Of a stretch of 64,000 bases of DNA, positions 30,721-42,900 are shown one piece after another. Source of the DNA: Oasisia sp. SBJ-2009 (Eukaryota > Annelida > Polychaeta > Sabellida > Siboglinidae). The stretch covers positions 38,069,141 through 38,133,140 of the forward strand of contig OZ024857.1 in NCBI GenBank assembly GCA_964017155.1, read 5' to 3'. Under the pieces are notes generated by a model. That model was not told the origin of the DNA and did no database searches. It saw only the letters and a program-made list of their open reading frames with translations. The position numbers were made by a program, and so were the translations under genes. Numbering within the stretch: the first letter of the stretch is position 1; every line of letters begins with the position of its first letter.

Positions 30721-33700
30721 ACACTGATATGTATTTTCATAGTTTATTCATGATTATACATAGTACAAAACTTCATGCATCAACCGGGCTTACAAACATT
30801 AACAAGAAATAGTCATAGTTAGTCATAACGGAATAGGAGTGATATTTCAGCACAGTTTCTTGTCATTGTTCTAACTTGACCTTAGAATTAGTCATGTCTC
30901 ATTTAGCCGCACACTGGTTACTGGTTCCCAAGGTTTTTGGCCGAATAAACGAAAAGTGCAGAAAAGAGAAATGCTCCATTATATATGGTGTCAAAATGGG
31001 TCCACACATAAATCATGCAGATTGTGAAAGTTGAAACAACGGGATTATTGAAGACCGGATGAACAACACAACTTCTAACCTGACCCTGATTATTTATTCT
31101 AAAATGATCCTGATTACGTGAGAAATATATAGTCCCATGCTCCATTACATTGATCATATTCAGTTTCTGGTGCTGCTTCATCAGCTTTCTAACTTAGTTT
31201 ATACTCTTCAAAATGTTGTCAATTAAAATACAAATATTCGTCCATGTTATATTCAGTCAGATTGATGATAAGATTGGTCACTCATAAACAAATTAGTTAA
31301 CAACCTGAAATACAAAAAAATACCATCATAATAGGTTTGTTTATGTGACTAATCACAAGAAATGCAACATTTATCCTGCTGAGAAAAGCTGTGTTACATG
31401 AATTGACTTCTACTGACCTGAAGTTGTGACATTCAGAGCAAGGTCAGTCATATGTGATACTTGAGTAGTTTTCACAAAACAAATACCAATGATACTAGGT
31501 ATCTAGTACTATCTACGTACACATCACTTACTAGCCAGTACAATGCCATTATATATATCACTTAGCAAAGCATCTACATTATATCCACACTACACGTAAT
31601 AACATCTACACTATCAGGTCGAACCTAAACAGTATAACATATGCAATCATATTAAAATAATGCATTACTGTAAAATAAGTAGAATAAAATAAGTAGAATA
31701 CAATGAGTCGTGCTGCCACTAGCATAAACCACTTTTGACTTATATCAGGGTCATTTGGACAACATTGTGGTCACACTTAATGTACATTGCTTGATTTGCT
31801 TATAAAACAACTCCAATGCAGCAGTTTCATTTTCAAATAACAATCGCAAACGAATGAATAATTCACTGAAAACAGTTTAAAAGAATTGTTCATTATTACT
31901 GATGAAGCATTTCTTGTCTATTACAGATACTAGTAAATCACTGATTCATGTATCAGGCATGACAGCTAAAGGCTACTAGCCAATACTGAAGGTAACTTGC
32001 AAGAAAATGCGACTAGTATCGTTAAATATACTGTACAATGTTCGAATCAGTAGTTCTTCGTTCATTTGTGTCACTTGTTAATATTTTATTAATGAGTAGT
32101 TATGTGCTGTATAACCACATTTTCACAAACCCCAGATGGCTGAACAGCTTTTGAAAACATTCTCCCAAGAAAGCCTTTGACACACCAATAGTCTGCATCA
32201 GTGAGTGTACAGATATCGATATTAAGATAAGATTTTTTTGCAGAACACAAATCCTTCTGAGCATGTGAACTGTAACATCACCACAATTGTCTAATTTTAT
32301 AGTTAAGAAGTAAATAATGATATGACAATTTGTTAACTAGTACACACAAAGTTTGGGTGTTAATAATAAAATTCCTTGATGGTTATCTTTGTGGGCATAT
32401 AAGTCAATTCGGTGCAATATACAACAGATTTACATGTTGACTACAGGTACTTGGCAACAAAAACAAGACACAAAAATAAGTGTGCATGAAAAATAAACAA
32501 ATTACATTTCCTCATAAAGCATATATTTAAAACATTATAGTCTCGATGATGACAACAATTATTATAATGGATTGGTTTTTATTCTAACAATGACGGAATA
32601 AAAAAATTAAAGGAAAGTTATTTCAAGTTCTCGTATTTTTCCCTTCTTATTAACACTGCCATTGTGTGTGCATTCGTGTATAATAAATCAGGTGGAAACC
32701 ATAAAAGGTTGCCCCAATTTAGAAGACATACACAAACGATAAATGGTGGATCGGCCAATAGTGAGCTAGCTTCAGCTCATTCACTCCAGTTGACCATGGG
32801 AACATATCCAATTATCCAATGGCAATTCTTTTGAGCTTTATACAGCATATTATCATGCAGCATACAACGTCTACACCTGAACCTTATCAAGGTGTGTCTG
32901 TACTCTATCCTTCTATTCAGATGCTGTAAACAGACGCCACCTATCCACCAAACATGCCACGTTACGTAGTAAATGGGACGCTGGTCGTCACAACTACGAC
33001 TAAATCTACCTTTGACTATAGTACGAACATATGCGTAATGACGATGTGAAATATATACAAACGAAGGTCAGAACTAAACTACACCTGATAGATTACACCA
33101 ATCATGTAACTCATAACCTGAACAAAGATGAACAAGAGTCCATGTTTCGACTACACAACAAATACATTTGACCTGCAAACTCAGGGTATCATTTGGACCA
33201 CCCACGAGTTACCCGGGGTCAACTACTGCATGAGATTTTTTTGATGTTTGCCTCGTTAAACGAACTCTTAACTGAACTCTTCCAAAGTCATGCCTGCTTA
33301 TTGAATACAGTCAGACTTCATGTTTTATGAGGACACTAAAACTATATTATAATAATAATGTTTTATTTTAGAGTTTCGGACAGCTGAAAATATAATTACT
33401 TTAGCAGTCCAAATACATACAACCATCGTAGCAAGTATCCCATATACTCAACACTGCACTGTGTCATTAGTTCATGGCGTTTGATTATGTACGTAACACA
33501 GACATGTTGCATTCAGAATAAATGCACACAAGGTTGATGGCTGAAACTCCACCAAGTAAAATAGGCTGAATACAATCGTCTTGATCATAACCAAACCTGC
33601 GATCATAATTCACAAAACTGTGGCTCGATTCAGGATGGCCATGTGACGCCATTGTCACAGCAACATTCTCACTCAGGCCGAGCTGGCACCAAAAAAAAAA

Positions 33701-33918
33701 ACGTGTTGTCTATCCTGAACGACACAAGTTACTTCCTAAATAGAAAGCAGCAAACAGTAACAAAGTCACTTGTAAAATGACTCAAGACATCTTCTATCCT
33801 GGGTCACATATCTCTGCATCCTGCCTCTGTCTCCCCTGTCTCCCCTGTCTCCCCTGTCTCCCCTGTCTCCCCCTGTCTCCCCCTGTCTCCCCCTGTCTCC
33901 CCCTGTCTCCCTCTGTCC
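30721..33918 (-). other. 3' flank and probable 3' UTR of the muscle LIM gene
   Basis: No coding sequence recognised on either strand. AATAAA on the - strand (TTTATT on +) occurs at several places, for instance near 33362, 32576 and 30744, so the 3' UTR could be anything from about 0.6 to 3.2 kb. Confidence 0.4.
33835..33915. repeat. CCCTGTCTC short tandem repeat beside the stop codon
   Basis: About nine units of CCCTGTCTCC with one- to two-base length changes. It begins 4 bp past the stop codon of the muscle LIM gene, so it would be transcribed in the 3' UTR as a G/A-rich repeat. Confidence 0.85.
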
Positions 33919-33995
33919 TCATGTGTCCGTCTGCAGCACGCCTGCCCCAGTCCCAAATCCATATCCACGGGGAGCAAACTTCCTCCCGTAACAGC
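33919..33995 (-). CDS. Mlp84B: Mlp last coding exon (residues 605-629 and stop)
   Basis: Acceptor CCCCTAG. It encodes [20 protein letters not shown] and LQTDT, then TGA. It supplies the last zinc ligand of LIM6 and the CRP-type glycine-rich end, as expected for the C-terminus of this family. Confidence 0.94.
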
Positions 33996-36900
33996 CTAGG
34001 GGAGGAATGACACAAACTGTTAGAAAAGAGACACTGAAACATGCACTATTACAGACACTAACAGTAGAGCCTGTTTCAAGCAGGACAACATTGTAACATG
34101 ATTACAATGATTACTGCACTGACCACAAATAAACTTCAAAACTATTCCTTCTGTCTTCCACTCTGCTTGTGATAGAATGAAACATAACAAATCATGGAAA
34201 AGACAGTAATTAGGAAGCTCATAAATTTGGAAAACTTTGGCACCACGACTTCATGTCACGGAAATGGAATTTTTAAATCCTGTTTATGTGTTATGATTCA
34301 TCTATCAAGAAAACAAGTTAATCCTGCCACATAGACTGGGGACCAAAGTGTCATAGTTAACAATGTGTTACTGTATCATCCAATAGAAATACAATACCAT
34401 AACTGGGAACTTCAAAACGGGTAACGTTATTTTTGTGTATTTGCACCAGACCACCACAAAGTGAACAGAACTCAGGAGGAAATGATGGTGGTCAAGTGTC
34501 CACTCACTACCTGCACTTGATCCTTAACCTTTGACCCTGCGAGACAGAGTGTGTACTTACTCTTACAGTAGATCTCTCCATCATTCTCTGTCAGGTTGTT
34601 AGAGTCGAGTTTGTGGTTGCACAGGAAGCACGTGAAGCACCTCACGTGGTAGGACTGGAAACAGACGTGACAAAGTGATCAGTTCTGACAGATTGTAATT
34701 GACAGTGAACCTTATTTTATTTCTTTGTTTGTATTTTAAAGGTTTTAATTGTAATTTACTTATACAGAGAGCAGGCATGGATTTGACTGTTCTTTACACT
34801 ACCTATTAAGTTATTTTTTATTAACACATTTAATTTAACACATTTAATTTGTTATTAACACATTTAATTTAACATATTTTATTAGTCAGTTTATGGAGTA
34901 TTATGTATAGCAAAGTAATGCATTCTATTTTAAGTGGATTCAGGCTCCATACAAATTCCAATTAATATTGTCATTAAACAATCCTACTCAGGAAGTAAAC
35001 ATGCAAGTTGACATCAACTCTGAACTATCTGTAAACGGTTAACTTCATAGCTACCCCCTAAGTGTCCATCCCTGTAAAGTGACCATGCCTGCTCCTAAGT
35101 TTATTTTAATATTACGTTCCTTTAAATACAACATGCACGTTGAAGGTTCACTGCCTATCAATTTGTATTTAATTATTATATTAAGCTCGGAACAATTTTC
35201 CCAGTTTGAACAAAAGCACCTGCAACACGTTCAAATTGCAAAAAAATCCTGTTTCAAAACAAAATTAATTGGCAATAATGCCAAGGCAAGCAGGGTGAAC
35301 CGCAATACCCTTTGATGTTTAACTTTCCCACTTTCTAGACAGCAGACTTCCTGTTACAAATAAACTGCTCAGCCCATTCTGGACAGAAGAGCTGGCTCTC
35401 TCCCTTCAACAGACTAACACTGTGAACCCTTACATTTCCGGCCGCGACCCTCTCTTCAGCCATGTACACAGGCCCCCCGCACCGTGGACAGCCGCCCTCG
35501 ACCCCCTGGGGTACGGCCCCATCCTCATCGTCATTCACACTCAACTGACGCATCTGATTGGTCGGCGCAACGTGGGCCTCCGCGATATGGGGCACGTTTC
35601 TGAAACAGACAATAGTATGCGCATTAAGCATGGCCGATATGTATAATGGATTCTGTGCAAGATAGTGGCAAAGAGGCTACCGATTTGCTAATTTACCTGA
35701 TGGCTGACCCCACCAGTCAGTGCATACTGGACTAAACATTCTCCGATTTTGAAAAAATCTTCATATCCGCAACCAAAAGTATTTTATTACTTTTGTCAAA
35801 ATACAACGCAAAATTTCGACAATTCAACACCGCTCAAACCAGTTCATTTTTTGGTAAAAGGTTGCCTTTTGCATATGTGACACACACTTATGGGGACATT
35901 TAGCTTTGGTTTATATGAATACAGGTTTGATTAACAGGCAAACGTTTAAAGACGTTTTTTTTTCTAATTTACCCAATGATCACCAAGATATTAAAAAAAA
36001 ATGTAGACCTTGTAAAAAATATTGTGCAGTTTCTCTTGTATTTACTGAACCTTCGGCTAATCCCAATTTAACCAAGAGACAAAATATAAGTGCAGGTGTC
36101 GCCACTTACTCTCGACAGACGCTGTACGGGTCGTCGGACTCCATCGACAGCATGGTCCCCGCCCCACCAGCGAAGCCGTAACCTTTCGGCCCAAACTTCC
36201 GGCCGTGACACGACTTGCAGTACAACTCCCCCTGGTGGTCGGCAGAAGACTGACTGTCGACCTTTTTACCGCAGGCACCTGCAAGCAACATTCCCACGTG
36301 TGAAAGTTAATAACAGAAACATCTTGAAACTGCCAATTTAACAGTAATGAGAACTTTTTTATTATCTAGGATAACGATTAAATTGATTGAATAACATGAA
36401 ATGGTAAGTATCCCAACCGTATATACCCAGTACCGTAAAAACAAACCTAGATAACATTTGAAGCCAACAGAAGTCTAACTACCTGCATGTCTAGAACATG
36501 TAATTTGGGATTCATAACCTGTAAATGCATTATAATAACCCACTGGGAAACCAATAAATTATCACAGTGAATTATTTCATCCCCTGTACAATTCTCTCTC
36601 TTTGCTGTCCATTGTGTCCGATGAGGACATCAGTGTAGTGTTTCGTCCGTTACATGCTTTGCTCGTTGGTGAGAGAATAGTCCAATTTGAGATTTAAAGC
36701 CTCTCCCGCAGTTGACACAGAAGATGATAGGGGCAGAAGCATCAGGAGAGCCATGGCGGAGATTGTGATCATGTTGGTAATCTGTGCAATTACAACTGAG
36801 TCGACTGAGTGAGGCTGTGGTACATGTGTAGCCACTAACCGCAGGTGAAGCACGACTTGTGAAATTTGCGGCCGATACCGAGGACCTGCTCGGCGAAGTA

Positions 36901-39900
36901 GACCCTCTTGCCACAGCGGGGACAACACTCCTGGTCCTCCGTGTTCACATACTCCTCCCGTGAACTCTGGGTCAACAGTCGGCGGTCATCACCAGAACTC
37001 GAACTTGACCTGAAGATGGAGACAGTTGATTTTCTAATCATTATTTCTAATACTCATGACAATAAAATACCACACAAATTTTATTGGAGCGCCACATCAG
37101 TAAGTACCAATCTTTACACCCAACAGGGGTGTAAATCTTTACACCCTACTAGAGGTGTAAATCTTTACACCCTACTAGGTGTGTAAAAATACATAAAACT
37201 ATTAAGGCACTGTGATTGTAATGATGGTGTACTAGTGGTTATAAATGTAATCACAGACAGTTATCATGGATATAACACTTCTAGATAGTAATGACAGTTG
37301 GCAACAGATGGACTGCTACTGGCACTACTTGGCCCCACAACATACACAATCACTGGATCATCCCCTGTGGACATGCACTGTCTAATAGATGCCACACACA
37401 GCCCTTGCAATTGGTCGTCTATTGGGAATAATATGCTATTAACAACTCTTGACAATAACGTCATTCATATAACCACCTCCGAGAATTAACAACTTTGAAG
37501 ATAAGAATGCCAAAAATTATATTTCATAACCACTTTTTCTGGGTATTCTCTATTCGGTGATACCGTTGAATATCTTATAACAATGTCACAAGATTGTCAG
37601 TGAGTGAAAACCCCTGACATGCCACCTGGACTTGGAAGGTTGGCTTATGGAGAAATGTTTAGCAAAATCCTTGCACTCACTCCCTGTCCCCTCTCCTGGG
37701 AGGCCCCGAGTCCATGGACAACATCGTCCCTGCCCCGGCCGCATATCCATATCCCCTCAGCCCGAACTGACGACTGTGACACGCCCGGCAGTACAGCTCC
37801 CCCTGGTGATCAGCGGCGGACTGACTGTCCACCTTCTTGTTACACGCAGCTGGAAGAAAACCCACAGCCCAGATGTAAACCAGGGAGCAAGCTCCTGGGT
37901 TATATTTTTTCATTTCATATTACATTCTTATGACTACAACAAGCATGTAGAAGGTTTACTACCTGCCAAATTGTGAATAGTACCTTTATTAAGTTCAGAA
38001 CAAGGTTCACAATTTGAAAGATTCCACACGCAATAAGTTCAAATGGTAAACAAAACATCCAGTTTCAAAACAAAACTGTCTGGTAATAATGCTGAGGTAT
38101 GCAACGTTAAACGCAATACTCTTTGATGTTTAACTTTCCTATGTTCTAGACAGCACACGTCCTGTTACAAATTACTGCTCTGCAGTTATTGGCAGATGAG
38201 CAGCATCCTTTGAATAAAATCACCACATAAATGCTAGTTTCGAAATACTTGACCTGACCTGAATTGAATAGGCACTTTTAACACATTTCCTATGAGCGGA
38301 CGCGAATGCATAAAACAGCACCCTTTTGAAACGCTGACATTTCACAAACATTTTCACACCGCAACACAGTGATATTGCTCTTGCATCCTCGAGAAATGTT
38401 TCCTTTATTTGATCTTCAACCTGATAATGTCATCACTCCTAATTCTTTAAGGCCTAATAACGTTACTCTACTAGAATCACTTCTAAATGATTATGTTAAT
38501 TTTGCTAAACTGACCGCAGGTGAAGCACGGCTTGTGCCACTTGCGACTGAGACCGAGGACCTGCTCGGCGAAGTAGACCCTCTTGCCACAGCGGGGACAA
38601 CACTCCTGGTCCTCTGTGTTCACGTACTCCTCCCGTGAACTCTGGGTCAACAGTCGGCGGTCATCACCAGAACTCGAACTTGACCTGAAGATGGAGACAG
38701 TTCAGATCTGTTTTTACACACCGAAATGTATAATTTATTCACTACATGTGACATTATTCATTCAGCTTTGTTACACTGTGTGTGCATAATGATAGAAAGT
38801 CCCATATTATATCATTATTCTATGTTTTGCTTTTACTACTCAAGGTGTCAAACTTAATGATAGTGCTGTGTCAATATTTTAGAAATTGCGGTAGTGCGAT
38901 AAAAAGACAAACACTATTTTAGTTATCTTTTATACTACAAATATGATCAAAACAAATTATATCAACAACAGACGGAAAATAGAAAACAAAACCGACATCC
39001 AAACATTTTCGTCTCTGTGCAAAACGTACCATCTTTCCTAGATTTTCTGTAAACCAAATCCCTATATACTCACTCCCTGTCCCCTCTCCTGGGATGTCCC
39101 GAGTCCATGGATAACATCGTCCCTGCTCCGGCCGCATATCCGTATCCCTTCAGTCCGAACTGACGACTGTGACACGCCCGGCAGAACAACTCCCCCTGGT
39201 GGTCAGTGGCAGACTGACTGTCGAGCTTCTTCTCGCACGTGGCTGCAGGTAAACAGTAGTCCATTGGCTAGTGCCATACATGCCAACTCTTACGGATTTC
39301 CCGTAAGACTTACGGATTTTTTTAGCATTTGGCGGTCTTACGGGGGTAGGACTAATTCCTTATGGGTAATACGTATTGTCAGGTTATTATTTTTTTTCTA
39401 ATATAATAATTTTGTACGAGTCGTTATCATCGAAATAAGCAATCATTCGTGCTTTTCGTGAATCGGAAAACGGCCATTTTGTTGTATTCATTTTGGATGA
39501 AAGCTGCCACCTATCGGATACATGTGCACCAGAGCCGTAATGTAATGAAGTACATTTACCTCGTTACTTACTTACCCTGCGACCGGCCAGCGAAAATGCA
39601 GTTTTGTATACATGTACTGTTACAATAAAAATATAAATTATATTTACTGCCAAATTAATTCTTTATTATAATAAATTATACTATCTCTATTATGTCAGAC
39701 AATCACGGTGATATTATTACCTGAACGTCATCCAAAATACTATGAAAAAAATAAACGCACTATCCCGTTCCTAAATAATTACTGAGCGGACACATTTCCT
39801 ACTTCCAGTGAGACAAACGTAGCCATACATATTAGCTCCCAAATAAAACAAAAATGAATCAAATCCGTTGAGAACTTTTATTTTTACGAATTATTTTCGA

Positions 39901-42900
39901 CATCGCGGTAGGCCATTTTAGGCCGGCCGATTGCTGCTACATTCGCCACCGGCGCAAACCCGCGTCGCGAACGGTGAAATGTTGCGCTGACAAATGGTCG
40001 AATTTTCACACCAAAAAGCATCCAAAGTTGTTCTAACTATTTGAACTAGTATAATAGACACATTCTTGAATACGGACAGTTGTCTTGTCGAAACATAGAC
40101 GCGATAACTTGAAATATATTCATCACGGAAGGCGATAAACAAAGTGGCGACCGCTGCGTGATTACCCAGACGCCGTGAGGTGGCAGCACTTTTTAGCCCC
40201 TCAGACCAAATTTGAAATCACAATCAGATAATAATTATTTATTATATTGTAAAAACTGTTCAAAATTAAACTTATAATGAAACATGTCACACACAAAATA
40301 AATTAAAATGTCGTTGTTAATGTGTCGTCTCATTTTTTTCTTTTCTAATTTGTATTTTGTGCATTTTAATACTTAGTTTGTTTTCAAAAGCATACATGCT
40401 ATTATGGACATTAATTATTATGAATTAATCCCAAATGGTCTTAAATGAGGGGTTCTACTTTAATATTAAATGAGATATTATTACACTTCATTTGTATGGG
40501 TATTATAACTGTGGGCATAAAAGTGATATAGTTATGTTGTAATGTGGATGTAAATAAAAATTGTATGTTTGGGAAAAAATGCCACAAATTCCTGTCCCTC
40601 TGATAAGGGGACACCTGCAATGTAGGGACACTTTTGCTTGGCCAGACAGGTGTCCCTACAAGACAGGTTCTACTATAATGCAAAATAGTTTGGCTTTAAG
40701 TGACCCTAAAATTGCACAAAATTCAAAATTTTCTTGACGGGCTTACAGCGCCCCCCATACCCCCAGCTGCAAGGGACTCGCTACGCTCGTATCTTATCCC
40801 TCATATTTTCACAGACTTTTTCCCCTTCTACCACTCTCATCCATGACTAATGAAAGTCGCACGTGATCTATTCCAGGGTCTATCCCATTTCATTTGTATG
40901 TAGCCGTGAATTTAAAATCATCAGCTCCCCCCTCCTTTTTGCTGTTTGCTTATCGATTTCTTATGGATTTTTGTCCAGAGTCTTACAGGTGTTGATCAGT
41001 AAAGGTTGGCATGTATGGCTAGTGCTCAAGCATGGCCATTTCTCAACTTAAGAATGTAACAACTACACAATTCTGATATAAGTAATAAAAATAAATCTTC
41101 TAGCATAAAATGTCTTTACACTAGTTCTAGTTGTTTATGAATCTGATTTTGAATAATATCACAACATTCTTCTAGGTTATTCCATTAAATTTTGTCAGGA
41201 GATAAAAAGAAAAATATAACATTTTGAATCCAGCAATTTAAAAAATAAACAACAGCCAAGCCAAGTATGTCACAAATTAATAATAATTATAGTCTTTAAC
41301 CCATTAGCACGCAGCCGATTTTAACTTGAAGCCTGTGGCTCCTCAATTATTTGTTTATTATTGTATTATATGTTTAAAAATATTGCTTACGCCATTGTCT
41401 TTGCTCTAGCGCCTTTATTATTCAATTCTCGCAATTGCATGTTGTATGCATGTTGTAGATGATAAAAGTACCTACACAGTTGTGTCAAAACTGTTGTTAT
41501 AACTTTAAAATATGTTGACCATTTCTTGGTTGACACTATGACATTTTGAAACTTTTGGTAAAATAAATACTTTGTTGCAGTGTAACTTTTTTATGCTTGG
41601 ATTTCTACTGCTACAAGTTGAGTTTATTTAAAAGAACATTAAATTATCTACACACTAGTATAAAACTTGTTACAATATATTACACATTTTAGCTGTACAC
41701 GTGGCCAACTCCTGGCTGGAGGACATTTTAAATGTCCAAAAACAAAACTGTTACATTTCGAAAACATGGTAAATACGTTTGAGAACTGAAGTATCCAAAA
41801 TAGTCACAATTTAATGTTATATGTCTAGATAGGTGTCGCGCTTACTGCATCGGCTACGGCCGACCTGAGGAGATTATTGGTGACCGTCAATGCCCGACTT
41901 GAGTGCTAATCGGTCAACTTCTCCCCACAAAACAAATAAAAGAAGGACATTTCCTTATTTTCCAGTGACAAACTTCACACAAACGTGCCAATCTGCAAAA
42001 CACTGCAGGAACCTTTAAACAAATACAGCTTCTCATTGAAATCACAATACTTCCAAATGTGGCCACCAGGGATAACTCACTGCATCGGAAGCACGGCTTG
42101 TGCCACTTGCGACCAAGACTGAGGATTTGTTCTGCGAAGTAGACCCTCTTGCCGCAGCGAGGGCAGCACTCGGTGTCCTCCCTGTTCACATACTGCTCCC
42201 TCGACGCCTCACTCGACATCGACGAGTGACGCGAGCCACTGTCAGAGCCAGCGTCACTGCTAGAAATACACAGGCAACAGAATCACTGAAAGGTTCCACT
42301 AGTTGGCACCAAATTGTATAACAAATTATTCTGATATCACAAGTGTCAGAAGACTGTATCCTGACAGTTCGTGACAGTCATATCAGTCTTCTAAAAGTGT
42401 AGGTTGATCATGAAGACAGCTTAATGTTTTATGCCGTGATCTCTAGGGTCCATTTCAACATCAACACACGAACACAGTGTTCATGATGGTAACCCTCGTT
42501 TCTTAAATTACACCAATTGTAATATTCAATAATATTATCTGGTATATAAAATTGTGTGGGCAACACTTTACCACATGTAAAATCATTATACTTTTTAATA
42601 AAATATATGAAGTGACAGTTAATCAAACAAAACATTCAAGTTCCAAGATTTAAAATAGTTTTTTTGGGGGAAATAAATCCAAATAAGACGACTAGGAGTT
42701 GGCACAAACCTGCGTCTGCTGGCGTCAGTGGCGTCCCCCGCCATCATGGTGCCTGCACCCCCTGCGAAGCCGTACCCCCTCGGTCCAAACTGACGGCCGT
42801 AGCACGACTTGCAGTAGAGTTCACCCTCGTGGTCGGCCGCCGACTGACTGTCCACCTTCTTCCTGCACTGACCTGTGTCAACACACTTACACATTGTAGT

